In this document: positions 28,215 to 37,053 of the stretch, in pieces
Numbering within the stretch: the first letter of the stretch is position 1
Layout: the number at the start of each line of letters is the position of its first letter
NCBI RefSeq assembly: GCF_002077945.1
Contig: NZ_LVYD01000043.1
Coordinates: forward strand, 1-64,000
From: Niastella vici
Lineage (GTDB): Bacteria; Bacteroidota; Bacteroidia; Chitinophagales; Chitinophagaceae
Reading direction: 5' to 3'
Length of the DNA: 64,000 nucleotides
The notes under the pieces: generated by a model
The model's database searches: none
Seen by the model: only the letters and a program-made list of their open reading frames with translations
What the model was told of the DNA's origin: nothing
Made by a program: the position numbers and the translations under genes

Positions 28215-29240
28215 TCATCGCATGATAAAAGGAAAATGCTCGTAATTTTTTAGCGCCATTCCTGTACCTCGCACAACGCTTTTAAGCGGATCATCTGCTA
28301 TATGAATGGGTAATTTAATTTTTTGGCTTAATCGTCTGTCAAGCCCTTTCAGCAAAGCCCCGCCACCGGTAAGGTACAGGCCGCGCTGGTAAATATCGCT
28401 CGCGAGTTCAGGGGGTGTTTGCTCAAGGGCTTTTAAGATGGCTTCCTCGATCTTAAAAATGCTCTTATCCAGCGCTTCCGCTATTTCCTGGTAGCTAATA
28501 TAGATCTGCTTGGGAATGCCGGTTACAAGGTCGCGGCCATTTACAGGAAGATCTGGCGGCGGATCTTCCAGGTCCTTCAGGGCCGAACCGATCTGAATTT
28601 TAATTTGTTCCGCCGTTCGCTCTCCAATCAATAAGCTGTGATAACGACGCAAAGCTTCCATAATATCACCTGTAAACTCATCCCCTGCAATGCGAATAGA
28701 TTGGTCGCATACAATACCAGCCAGTGCAATTACTGTAATGCCCGTAGTTCCGCCACCAATATCAATGATCATATTACCAACAGGCTCTTCCACATCTATC
28801 CCAATACCCAGTGCTGCTGCCATTGGTTCATGAACAAGATATACCTCTTTAGCGCCAGCCTGCTCGGCGCTATCCCTCACGGCACGCTTTTCCACCTCTG
28901 TTATGGAGGAAGGGATACAGATCATCATGCGCCAGGATGGGGCGAATATTCGTTTCTTCGGGTAAACCATCCTGATCAGTTCCCGTATCATTAGTTCGGT
29001 TGCATTAAAATCGGCAATGACCCCATCTCTTAGCGGACGAATTGTTCTTATATCGTCGTGGGTTTTTTCATGCATCATCAATGCCCGTTTTCCTACCGCC
29101 AAAACCTCTTTCGGATTATTTCTGTTTAAAGCTATGATCGAAGGCTCGTTCACTACTATTTCGTCGTTGTGTATGATCAGCGTGTTTGCAGTTCCAAGGT
29201 CCATTGCGATTCCCTGGGTAAGCCAATTAAATAAGCCCAT
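28215..29240 (-). CDS. mreB-like: MreB/Mbl actin-like cell-shape protein
   Basis: A 341-aa bacterial actin, full length for MreB. The N-terminus MGLFNWLTQG is an amphipathic membrane-binding helix. Phosphate 1 motif is AMDLGTANTLI, phosphate 2 is IIDIGGGTTGITVIAL, and the adenosine motif is LTGGGALLKGLD. MreB filaments guide peptidoglycan synthesis along the cell length. None of mreC, mreD, rodA or the PBP2 gene is next to it; downstream is the convergent DoxX-like gene. It may therefore be a second, stand-alone MreB/Mbl paralogue, which cannot be confirmed without the genome. Confidence 0.92.
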   Translation of the reverse strand: MGLFNWLTQGIAMDLGTANTLIIHNDEIVVNEPSIIALNRNNPKEVLAVGKRALMMHEKTHDDIRTIRPLRDGVIADFNATELMIRELIRMVYPKKRIFAPSWRMMICIPSSITEVEKRAVRDSAEQAGAKEVYLVHEPMAAALGIGIDVEEPVGNMIIDIGGGTTGITVIALAGIVCDQSIRIAGDEFTGDIMEALRRYHSLLIGERTAEQIKIQIGSALKDLEDPPPDLPVNGRDLVTGIPKQIYISYQEIAEALDKSIFKIEEAILKALEQTPPELASDIYQRGLYLTGGGALLKGLDRRLSQKIKLPIHIADDPLKSVVRGTGMALKNYEHFPFIMR

Positions 29241-29385
29241 AATTATAACAGAATTAGAAGATGCTTCCTGATGTATTCTGAAGTGTTATCCTCTTTGATA
29301 TTTTAAAGAATTTCCCCAATGTTAATTGGTCTGGGAAGTTAAGCATATAAACAATACCTTTAGAATATAGCGTCATATATATTAC

Positions 29386-29419
29386 AAGAGGCTATATTCC
29401 ATGGAGAATATAGCTTCTT
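29386..29419. terminator. Inverted repeat between the DUF4253 gene and mreB
   Basis: AAGAGGCTATATTC (29386-29399) pairs with GAATATAGCTTCTT (29406-29419), with one G-T pair and loop CATGGA. A third copy of GAATATAGC lies at 29373-29381. The structure sits just after the DUF4253 stop (minus strand) and upstream of mreB, so it could terminate the former or serve as an operator for the latter. Confidence 0.45.
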
Positions 29420-29457
29420 GTTGGGTAAGATTACGCTTAATTTTTGATGCGTTTAAG

Positions 29458-30558
29458 CTAGTCCCACCATAAACAAACATATTTCCTGGAACTAATAACA
29501 TATTTCAGCTCATCAATGCTGCCAACGCCCTGGTCAATGCAATCGGGGCAAAATGCATAAAGTTCATTTGCAAATTCATCGAGGTCTTCAGGAACCCGGT
29601 GAAGCGTAAAATCAACCCAGTCGTAATCAACTCCTTCAATGGTGAGTCCATATTTCTGATCCCACGTTTTTAATTTTTCTACAATATGCGCAGTAGTAAC
29701 ATTGTAATTCATTCCATGGGTATGCCGGTAGTGTAATACCTCGAATTGATTATCCAGTTTCAAAATGAAGGTATCTTGCACAAATCCGCCTGCCTCATTT
29801 CTATATTCTTCTAATATGGCATTTGCAAATGCATAATATCCGTTGGCATGGGACTGATATAAGGCCTGCGCCTCATTGGTAACCAGGGTTAGGCTGCCTT
29901 TAAAAATGATCCCATTTGCATATTCATCCATTTCTTCATTTGTATCACTATATTTCCGGAGCACTCTTATAGTTTCACCAAAATCACTATTATGGAAAAC
30001 AACAAGTGCCAGCGGAAGCGAAAATCCGGATGCTTTCAGGAAATTATATGCCGATTCACCCAAAGGAAGGACCCCCGTATTATAAACAATACTTTCCCTG
30101 GAGTTTTCTGCCTGTGGCAGTACAAATACTACCCTGAAATATGCGCGGGTATTAGTAAGCCGGATCTCTTTATTTGCTTCAAATAGGCTGAAAACAGCTG
30201 CTGCTTCTGCTGATGTACAAATAAAATAATTGTATACAGCCTGATCATTATAATATATTCCATATATGCGTACAGCCACTTCAAACTCCTGAAAAAGCAT
30301 ATTTAGCTTTTCGACCATCGCATAGGTATCATGTGTAGAATCCAGTTGCGGGTTTAAAGGAATAGTAATTTCCTGGTCAGGAAATATGATATGTATGGAA
30401 GTAGCTGTTTTTTGAATTTCGGTTACGCTACCGGGCAAATACATGGTAAGCAGCTGGTACAGCAACTCAAACGCTCCGTTGTACTTATGTTCAAAATAGG
30501 GCAATCCGCTGTTTTTCAGGTGTAATACGGGATCTTCAAAGTCCATGCTTTCGATCAT
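29458..30558 (-). CDS. DUF4253-domain protein of unknown function
   Basis: A 366-aa protein with no signal peptide or membrane segment. The C-terminal approximately 110 residues fit DUF4253: WDQKYGLTIEGVDYDWVDFT, then ELYAFCPDCIDQGVGSIDEL and the final VCLWWD. The N-terminal two thirds (about 1-250) form an acidic mixed alpha/beta region I do not recognise. It may hold a second, suppressor-of-fused-like or SMI1-like unit, but I cannot show that. DUF4253 proteins are often seen near toxin-immunity genes; no toxin is visible here. It is monocistronic. Confidence 0.7.
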   Translation of the reverse strand: MIESMDFEDPVLHLKNSGLPYFEHKYNGAFELLYQLLTMYLPGSVTEIQKTATSIHIIFPDQEITIPLNPQLDSTHDTYAMVEKLNMLFQEFEVAVRIYGIYYNDQAVYNYFICTSAEAAAVFSLFEANKEIRLTNTRAYFRVVFVLPQAENSRESIVYNTGVLPLGESAYNFLKASGFSLPLALVVFHNSDFGETIRVLRKYSDTNEEMDEYANGIIFKGSLTLVTNEAQALYQSHANGYYAFANAILEEYRNEAGGFVQDTFILKLDNQFEVLHYRHTHGMNYNVTTAHIVEKLKTWDQKYGLTIEGVDYDWVDFTLHRVPEDLDEFANELYAFCPDCIDQGVGSIDELKYVISSRKYVCLWWD

Positions 30559-30729
30559 AAGGTATGCTGCTTTTATTTATAACGCTTTAACATAGTTTTT
30601 TTCAGGCAAATATCCAAATAGGCATAGCCACATGGCACCCGAAAGGAGGGGGATCGTAAGATTAAAGGTGTGGCTGACAAGTTATCGAATATATTAACAT
30701 TAAATAACAATTGAAACAGTTTAAGCGCA

Positions 30730-30756
30730 CAGGATGCCACAGGATGGCTCAGGATG
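30730..30756 (+). promoter_or_regulatory. Triple CAGGATG direct repeat, 10-bp period, upstream of PUL 3
   Basis: CAGGATG occurs at 30730, 30740 and 30750, exactly one helical turn apart, 63-89 bp before the SusC start. Repeats on one face of the helix at this position suggest an activator site (for example for a response regulator). The binding protein is unknown. Confidence 0.5.
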
Positions 30757-30818
30757 ATTTTAGGGACTGGATAAGATAACTTACAGATACATTGTAAATT
30801 AAATCTCACTGACTTGCC

Positions 30819-33800
30819 ATGATGAAAAATTCTATCGCTGCAAAGCGAAATGCCCTGCTCATTTCGTTACTCAACCTTTTTGCCATTTTCTCCTTCGCTC
30901 AAAACAATTTCCCGGTAACCGGTAAAATAACAGATAATGCCGGCATCCCATTACAGGGAGTTACTGTACAAATTAAGGGCACCAGCATTGCCACCGCAAC
31001 AAGCAAGGATGGTGCGTTTTCCCTTAATGCGCCTTCGGGGAGCTCCGTGCTGATTTTTAGTTCTATTGGATTTATTTCCAAAGAAGTCCCAATAGATAAT
31101 AAAGGACAGGTGAACCTGGCTTTGAGCCCCGCTGATAACCCCATGGACCAGGTTGTAGTTATTGGATATGGCGCCGTAAAAAAACGGGATGTAACGGGCG
31201 CTGTTACCGGCATCAGTGAAAAAGACATAAAGTCGAGGCCAACAACTGATGCCTTGCAATCGATGCAGGGAAAAGTAGCTGGGGTCGACATTACCACCAG
31301 CGAGCGGCCAGGTACATTAGGTACCATTAACATCCGGGGTGTACGTTCTATAAATGCATCCAATGCACCGCTGTACGTTGTTGATGGAATTCCCCTGATG
31401 ACCGGCGGCATTGAATACATAAACCCTAATGATATTGAGTCAATTGATGTGCTGAAAGATGCTTCGGCCACCGCCATTTATGGTTCCCGTGGCGCCAATG
31501 GGGTGGTTATTGTTACTACCAAACAAGGCAAGTCGGGTAGAACATCGTTGAATGTTAACGTGTCTACTACAGCTGAAAAGCTGGTTGATAGAGAAAAAAT
31601 GTTCAATGCCCAGGATTATATAACATTCCGGCGCTGGGCCTATTATTATAAGAATCCGGCAACATATCCCCGCGGCGATCAACCTACTGTTGCCAATGAT
31701 AAAGTGATCTTCCTTGCCACCAGCGACCCCTCGGCCTGGGCAAATATTTCAAGGGGCTGGGCTTCGGGAAAATGGGACGGATCGCAGGTGCAAACAACCG
31801 ATTGGTTTGGAATGGTAACGCAAACCGGCATCACAAAAAACCTGAATCTGAGCGTGAGCGGCGGAAGTGAAAAGGTTAAATCGTACACTTCATTTGGTTA
31901 TTTGGGTAATACCGGTACGCAAAAAGGACAGAGTTATAAAAGGTATACTGCCAACTCAAATATTGACGTCAGTGCTACCAAATGGTTTTCGTTTGGTAGT
32001 AACGTTACTGTTTCATACAGTGTACAGGAATATGGACAATCCAAAACAGGGGCCACAACAGTATCCTCTTCAAGCAGTATCTATGAATCTGCCAGGGCGC
32101 TGTTCCCTTATGCTGTACCATATGATTCACTGGGAAACAGGATCTTTTACCCCGGCGGTGATATTTCTTTTAAAAATGTGGCTAATGAGTGGACGCTGAA
32201 CCAGGACCAAAGAACAATGCTTCGCGCTTTCGGCAGCTTTTATGGTCAAATTGATTTTGGCGCCATTCATCCTGTGTTGAAAGACCTGAAATACCGCGTG
32301 AATTTTGGGCCAGACTATTCTACTTATAAGGATGGAACCTACATTGATGCAAATTCTGTGATCAGTAGTGGTTCCAACGCTGCTTCACTTACCAAGGCTA
32401 CAACTGTTTCATATACCCTCGATCATTTGATCTATTATAATAAAAGCATTGGCAACCACGACATCGGGCTCACTTTATTAGCCAGCCAGACTAAATTTAA
32501 AACAGACAGCAGCTATATCGCTGCAAACGGCGTTGCTTTTGGAAGTCAGCGATGGAATGCCCTGTCGAAAAGTTATATCCCCGCTGCTAATTTAACCGGG
32601 TATACCTCGGGCCTTACCGAAAGTCAATTGCAGTCTTTGATGGCCCGCCTGAACTACAGCTTTAATGGCAAGTATTTGCTTACTGTGAGCGCCCGTCGTG
32701 ATGGCGCCTCTCAACTCGCTGAAGGGCACAAGTATTCCTGGTTCCCTTCAATGGCTGTTGCCTGGAAAATTAACGACGAAAATTTTATGAAGAATGTCAC
32801 CTGGGTCAATGATTTCAAATTGAGATTTGGCGTTGGTGTTACCGGTAACTCTTCCATCAATCCATACACCACCCAGGGCGCTGTTACCTCACTCTTTTAT
32901 CCATACATCTCAACAATAACAGCCGGGTCTATTCCTTCATTAACGCTGGCCAACCAGTCGGTGGGCTGGGAAAAAACTACGCAATACAATGTGGGTATCG
33001 ACTTTTCGGTGCTGAACAGAAGGATAACCGGAAGCCTGGATGTGTATAAATCAAAAACAACAGACCTGTTATTCCAGGTGCTCATCCCAACTGTTACCGG
33101 TTATACAAACACGTTTGAAAATGTTGGCGAAACGGCTAATAAAGGCATTGATCTGAGTATATCAACCGTTAATATCAGGTCCAGGAATTTCAGTTGGACA
33201 ACCAATGCCAGTATTTCCTGGCAAAAAGATAAGATCGTCACCCTGTCAAACGGAAAGCAGGATGATATCAATAACAACCTGTTCATAGGCCGGTCTATAG
33301 GCGTGATCTATGGATATAAAGGGGCAGGTCTGTGGCATGTGCAGGATTCAGCCACTTACAGGCAGTTTAATACAAATGGAAGCTCTTTCACACCCGGAAA
33401 TGCCCGGCCGGTTGATATCGATGGCGACAATAAGATAGATGCAAACCATGACCGCACGATCATTGGCAATACAAGACCAAGATGGATTGTTGGCATGACC
33501 AATACGGTTACTTACAAATCGTTCGAGTTGTCCATTTTCCTGTATGGCCGTTTGAAATACATGTATAACACGGGCGGCGAAGCCGAAACTGCCCGCCCTG
33601 TTCAGCGGAAGATCAACTATTACAATGAGAACAATATGAATGCTGAATATCAAAAACCTTTTTATTCTGAAGGAAGTGGAGATCCCTATTATGTGGTGTT
33701 GGGTTATAAAGACGCTTCGTTTATCAAGATCCGTAATATATCGTTGGGGTACAGCCTGGATGGCAAAGCATTGAAAGTAGCTGGCATCTCGAATATTAAA

Positions 33801-33935
33801 GCCTATGTACAGATCGCCAACCCGGGCATGCTGTTTTCGAAGATCGACTGGCTGGATATGGATGTAGTTACTTCTACTTTTAATGGTGCCACCTATAACA
33901 AAGGCATCACTTTGGGAATTAACGCATCATTTTAA
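30819..33935 (+). CDS. susC-like: SusC-type TonB-dependent receptor, no STN domain (PUL 3)
   Basis: A 1038-aa outer-membrane importer. Signal peptide to about 28 (LFAIFSFAQ), carboxypeptidase-regulatory-like domain about 33-103 (GKITDNAGIPLQGVTVQIKG), TonB-box-like DQVVVIGYG about 110-118, plug with DIESIDVLKDASATAIYGSR, then barrel. With no STN domain and no FecI/FecR pair nearby, it should be regulated by another route; the CAGGATG triplet upstream is a candidate site. SusD follows after 30 bp. No enzyme gene is attached, so the substrate cannot be inferred. Confidence 0.95.
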   Translation: MMKNSIAAKRNALLISLLNLFAIFSFAQNNFPVTGKITDNAGIPLQGVTVQIKGTSIATATSKDGAFSLNAPSGSSVLIFSSIGFISKEVPIDNKGQVNLALSPADNPMDQVVVIGYGAVKKRDVTGAVTGISEKDIKSRPTTDALQSMQGKVAGVDITTSERPGTLGTINIRGVRSINASNAPLYVVDGIPLMTGGIEYINPNDIESIDVLKDASATAIYGSRGANGVVIVTTKQGKSGRTSLNVNVSTTAEKLVDREKMFNAQDYITFRRWAYYYKNPATYPRGDQPTVANDKVIFLATSDPSAWANISRGWASGKWDGSQVQTTDWFGMVTQTGITKNLNLSVSGGSEKVKSYTSFGYLGNTGTQKGQSYKRYTANSNIDVSATKWFSFGSNVTVSYSVQEYGQSKTGATTVSSSSSIYESARALFPYAVPYDSLGNRIFYPGGDISFKNVANEWTLNQDQRTMLRAFGSFYGQIDFGAIHPVLKDLKYRVNFGPDYSTYKDGTYIDANSVISSGSNAASLTKATTVSYTLDHLIYYNKSIGNHDIGLTLLASQTKFKTDSSYIAANGVAFGSQRWNALSKSYIPAANLTGYTSGLTESQLQSLMARLNYSFNGKYLLTVSARRDGASQLAEGHKYSWFPSMAVAWKINDENFMKNVTWVNDFKLRFGVGVTGNSSINPYTTQGAVTSLFYPYISTITAGSIPSLTLANQSVGWEKTTQYNVGIDFSVLNRRITGSLDVYKSKTTDLLFQVLIPTVTGYTNTFENVGETANKGIDLSISTVNIRSRNFSWTTNASISWQKDKIVTLSNGKQDDINNNLFIGRSIGVIYGYKGAGLWHVQDSATYRQFNTNGSSFTPGNARPVDIDGDNKIDANHDRTIIGNTRPRWIVGMTNTVTYKSFELSIFLYGRLKYMYNTGGEAETARPVQRKINYYNENNMNAEYQKPFYSEGSGDPYYVVLGYKDASFIKIRNISLGYSLDGKALKVAGISNIKAYVQIANPGMLFSKIDWLDMDVVTSTFNGATYNKGITLGINASF

Positions 33936-33965
33936 CCACAACGATCACTACTAAAAATTAAGAAA

Positions 33966-35924
33966 ATGAACACAGTAAAATTGATCTTTAATATATCCCT
34001 TTTTTCAGGTTTGATCGTTATGTCGTCCTGCAAAAAAGATTTTCTGAAAGAAGAGCTTACCACGGCAAGAGGGAATGACTATTTTAAAACCGATGAAGGT
34101 ATTCAGTCACTGGCCACCGGTACTTATTACCAGGTGTTCGATCTTCCGTATGCTGCAGAGTGGGCATATTGTGTTGCCAACTACGGTGTTGATGAGTTTA
34201 TGGTTGGCGGCGACCCGTCAAACGGCGTTTGGAATAACTATGATGCCGGTTTCAAGTCTATTGTTACCATTAATAACTCAAATACGCAGGCAGCCAATGC
34301 GCAGTGGGATAACCTGTACATCGGTATAGGCGATGCGAATTTGCTGATCAAAAATGCAACAGCCAGCGCTTCTACTGCAGATGCCATTAAAAAAGTGGCC
34401 CTGGGCGAAGGGTATTTTTTAAGAGCGTACTGTTTTCTCAAACTGGTTTCTCAATATGGTGCCGTGCCGCTGAAGACCGAAGTCAGTACTGGTGCTGAAT
34501 ACGAATTTACGCGGGCAGCACCTGAAGATATTTGCAAACAGATCATTTCAGATTTTAAACAGGCATATGATCTTTTACCAAACACCAATGCGCCTGCCAG
34601 GATCACAAAAGATGCAGCCGCCCATTATTTGGCAAAAGCCTATCTGTTCCGCGCCAGCGAGATCAATGATACATGGAATTCCTCCTATAAAGCAACTGAC
34701 CTGGCAGCCATCGTTCCTTTGTGTGATGAAGTTATTTCCCATCACCCACTAACGGCTAACTTCGCCGACCTTTGGAAATATACCGGCCCCGATGGTGCAA
34801 ATGAAAAACTATCAGAATGGATCCTTTCCGCGCAATTCACTGCCGATGTTTCAACGAACGGTGCTAATCAGCAACACCTTTACTGGGGTTCCCGTTATGA
34901 CGACATCCCCCAAATGCAACGTGATGTTACCGGTGACAGGCCATTCAGCCGTTTACGCACCAATTACTTCATGTATAGAATATACGACCAGGTGAATGAC
35001 AGCAGGTTCTGGAAAAGCTTCAGAACAAAAAGCAGGCTGAATAAGGCCTCAGGCAGTTATTATGCCAACGGCGATTTGGGGATCATCTATATTATAAATC
35101 AACCCGGGGATACCCGCTTTGCCAGTTACAAGCTGAACGACGTTGTTGTGTATTCCAAAACAGGCAAAACAATTCCGAATGCATATGTTGCTTTCCCCAC
35201 GGGCAGAACAACAGATGGCGCCATGGAAGTGGACGTACGATTCCCTTCCTGCAGCAAGCATATGGATGGATCAAGGATAGCGTTGAATGAAACCAGGGGA
35301 TTGCGTGACCTGAACCTTGCCCGGAGTGCAGAAACATATTTGATGGCAGCTGAAGCAAAGATCAGGCTCGCAAAACTGGGCACCGGCGCTTATACTGATG
35401 CATTACCATACATTAATACTGTTCGTGCCCGCGCTCAATTTGCAAGCGGGGAAGACCGCGCCGCTTATTATGATGGAGGTGGCGCGCTGGGGGCATCCAC
35501 GTCGGGCCAAAGTGCCACTATCAATTCCTTCATGGCCGAAAACTCTTATTACGAATCGAATAATATTGCTGTAACCACGGCAGCTTCGGCAAGCCTGGCT
35601 ATTTCAGACATTAATACATTGCCCGCCGGCGATGAATATGTGATCTCCAAATTAGGACTGAGCGGTACTTATGATAGAATGCTGGCGTTGGTACTGGATG
35701 AACGTTCCCGGGAATTGTGCGGCGAGTATAAGCGTTGGGAAGACCTTTCAAGAACCAAAACACTGGTTTCAAGAGTAAAGGCATTTAACTCCCAGGCTGC
35801 AGGCTATATTAAGGACTACCATCTACTGCGACCTATTCCACAATCTTTCCTCGATGCTATACAGGCAAATGGTAAGGCTTTAAGCGCAGATGAAAAGCAG
35901 GCGATGCAAAACCCTGGCTATTGA
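33966..35924 (+). CDS. susD-like: SusD/RagB-family glycan-binding lipoprotein (PUL 3)
   Basis: A 652-aa lipoprotein, longer than the other complete SusD proteins in the window. Lipidated Cys near residue 22 (LIVMSSCKKDF). TPR-type helices (GEGYFLRAYCFLKLVSQYGA), and a C-terminal signature around VLDERSRELCGEYKRWEDLS. An insertion near 510-560 is rich in Gly, Ala and Ser. It pairs with the preceding SusC. A strong terminator follows its stop, so PUL 3 is just the two genes. Confidence 0.94.
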   Translation: MNTVKLIFNISLFSGLIVMSSCKKDFLKEELTTARGNDYFKTDEGIQSLATGTYYQVFDLPYAAEWAYCVANYGVDEFMVGGDPSNGVWNNYDAGFKSIVTINNSNTQAANAQWDNLYIGIGDANLLIKNATASASTADAIKKVALGEGYFLRAYCFLKLVSQYGAVPLKTEVSTGAEYEFTRAAPEDICKQIISDFKQAYDLLPNTNAPARITKDAAAHYLAKAYLFRASEINDTWNSSYKATDLAAIVPLCDEVISHHPLTANFADLWKYTGPDGANEKLSEWILSAQFTADVSTNGANQQHLYWGSRYDDIPQMQRDVTGDRPFSRLRTNYFMYRIYDQVNDSRFWKSFRTKSRLNKASGSYYANGDLGIIYIINQPGDTRFASYKLNDVVVYSKTGKTIPNAYVAFPTGRTTDGAMEVDVRFPSCSKHMDGSRIALNETRGLRDLNLARSAETYLMAAEAKIRLAKLGTGAYTDALPYINTVRARAQFASGEDRAAYYDGGGALGASTSGQSATINSFMAENSYYESNNIAVTTAASASLAISDINTLPAGDEYVISKLGLSGTYDRMLALVLDERSRELCGEYKRWEDLSRTKTLVSRVKAFNSQAAGYIKDYHLLRPIPQSFLDAIQANGKALSADEKQAMQNPGY

Positions 35925-35945
35925 GTGTTTTTGAAAATAAAAAGG

Positions 35946-35976
35946 AAAAAGACTGTCAGCAATGGCGGTCTTTTTT
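35946..35976 (+). terminator. Rho-independent terminator after PUL 3
   Basis: AAAAAGACTGTC (35946-35957) pairs with GGCGGTC plus TTTTTT (35964-35976), including two G-U pairs, around a short AGCAAT loop. It lies 22 nt after the SusD stop. Confidence 0.75.
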
Positions 35977-36061
35977 CTTTCCATATATTATTAAAATATT
36001 AAATTTTTGTAATCGTTCAACTACAAGCCATTCTATCTACACTTTTGTTGAAACATTTTCC

Positions 36062-36138
36062 ATGAAACTGCTGGTGATAGAAGATCAAATGGAATTATCC
36101 AGGAGCATATGCGCCTATCTGAAAAGGGATAATTTGAA
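36062..36138 (+). pseudogene. Response-regulator N-terminal remnant
   Basis: The first approximately 24 codons of an OmpR-type receiver domain are intact: MKLLVIEDQMELSRSICAYL, then KRDN. Similarity then stops at about 36135 and the frame runs into unrelated sequence. The acidic residues and start fit a response regulator, but the phosphoacceptor Asp, the rest of the receiver and any output domain are missing. It is fused to the remnant of another gene (36139-36321). Confidence 0.8.
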
Positions 36139-36321
36139 GTGGTTGATACCATCGTCACAGCGCGTGGCGCCAAAACACTGGCTTTTGACAGCAGGACCGA
36201 ACACCTGTACACCGTTACCGCTCAATTGGGCGATACGCCGCCGCCCACTACGGCAAACCCAAAACCAAGGCCATCCATTATACCCGGCACATTTATGTTG
36301 CTGGAGTATGGGAAAAAATGA
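36139..36321 (+). pseudogene. C-terminal remnant of a YncE/YVTN beta-propeller protein
   Basis: About 60 codons, in a different frame from the preceding remnant, match the end of YncE-like beta-propeller proteins: VDTIVTARGAKTLAFD (last blade), LYTVTAQLG, then the Pro-rich tail RPSIIPGTFMLLEYGKK and a stop. The rest of the propeller (some 250-300 residues) is absent. The stop directly abuts the stop of the convergent LytTR gene (36321/36322). Confidence 0.75.
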
Positions 36322-37053
36322 CTACCTGTATTGTTTCAAAACCTGCTCCAGTGCATGCCTGTACATCCGGCTAACAGGTAATTCGGTTTTGCCAATCCAG
36401 ATGAGATCATGGGTATATGATTCAACTTTGTTGAGGGAAATAATAAAAGACCGGTGTATGCGAATGAATTTTTCTTTTGGCAGATTCTCTTCCATGGCCG
36501 AAATAGATTGTTTGGTAATGATCGTTTGAGCAATTGTTACCACTTTGATATAATCCTTTAAGCTTTCTATATACAGGATGTCTTCCAGGTGCACTTTCAT
36601 CATTTTACGATCACTGCGGAAATATATGCTGCTATCCCCGGCCTCTTTTTTAGGAGCATTTTCTGTTATGATGGGTATATTGGTATGTAAAGAGGTTTGC
36701 ATTACTTTATTCACTGCTTTCAGAAAGCGATCAAAGGAAATGGGTTTTAGTAAATAATCTACCGCATCCAGCTCAAAGCCTTCCAGGGCATATTTGCGAT
36801 AAGCGGTGGTGAAAATAACTTTTGGCGGGTTTTTTAATGTTCGCACCAGGTCTGTTCCTAACAGTTCCGGCATTTTTATGTCGAGGAACATCAGGTCAAC
36901 CGGATGCTGCTGTAAAAAATTAATGGTTTCAACTGCATCCACACAGGTGTTGGCCAGTTCCAGCGATTGCACCGAAGCAATATATTTCTTCAACACATCG
37001 AGCGCTGGCGGTTCATCATCTACGGCCAGGCAAATGATCTTTTTATCAGGCAT
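36322..37053 (-). CDS. LytTR-family response regulator
   Basis: A 243-aa two-component regulator. Receiver domain about 4-120: acidic pocket AVDDEPPALD, phosphoacceptor Asp 58 in LMFLDIKMPE, and Lys in DYLLKPIS. LytTR DNA-binding domain about 145-243, containing YIESLKDYIKVV and FIRIHRSFIISLNKV. The start is the ATG before PDKKIICLAVDD; it overlaps the kinase stop by 8 bp, indicating translational coupling. Activated by the LytS-like kinase encoded just upstream; the target genes are not known. Confidence 0.92.
   Translation of the reverse strand: MPDKKIICLAVDDEPPALDVLKKYIASVQSLELANTCVDAVETINFLQQHPVDLMFLDIKMPELLGTDLVRTLKNPPKVIFTTAYRKYALEGFELDAVDYLLKPISFDRFLKAVNKVMQTSLHTNIPIITENAPKKEAGDSSIYFRSDRKMMKVHLEDILYIESLKDYIKVVTIAQTIITKQSISAMEENLPKEKFIRIHRSFIISLNKVESYTHDLIWIGKTELPVSRMYRHALEQVLKQYR

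Noticed and set aside
30899-31477. 192-aa antisense frame inside the PUL 3 SusC
   Set aside because: Antisense shadow over the conserved plug region; similar shadows recur in other SusC genes here.
35921-36529. 202-aa plus-strand frame after SusD
   Set aside because: It passes through the terminator, the response-regulator remnant and then out of frame into the antisense of the LytTR gene; a mosaic of unrelated pieces.
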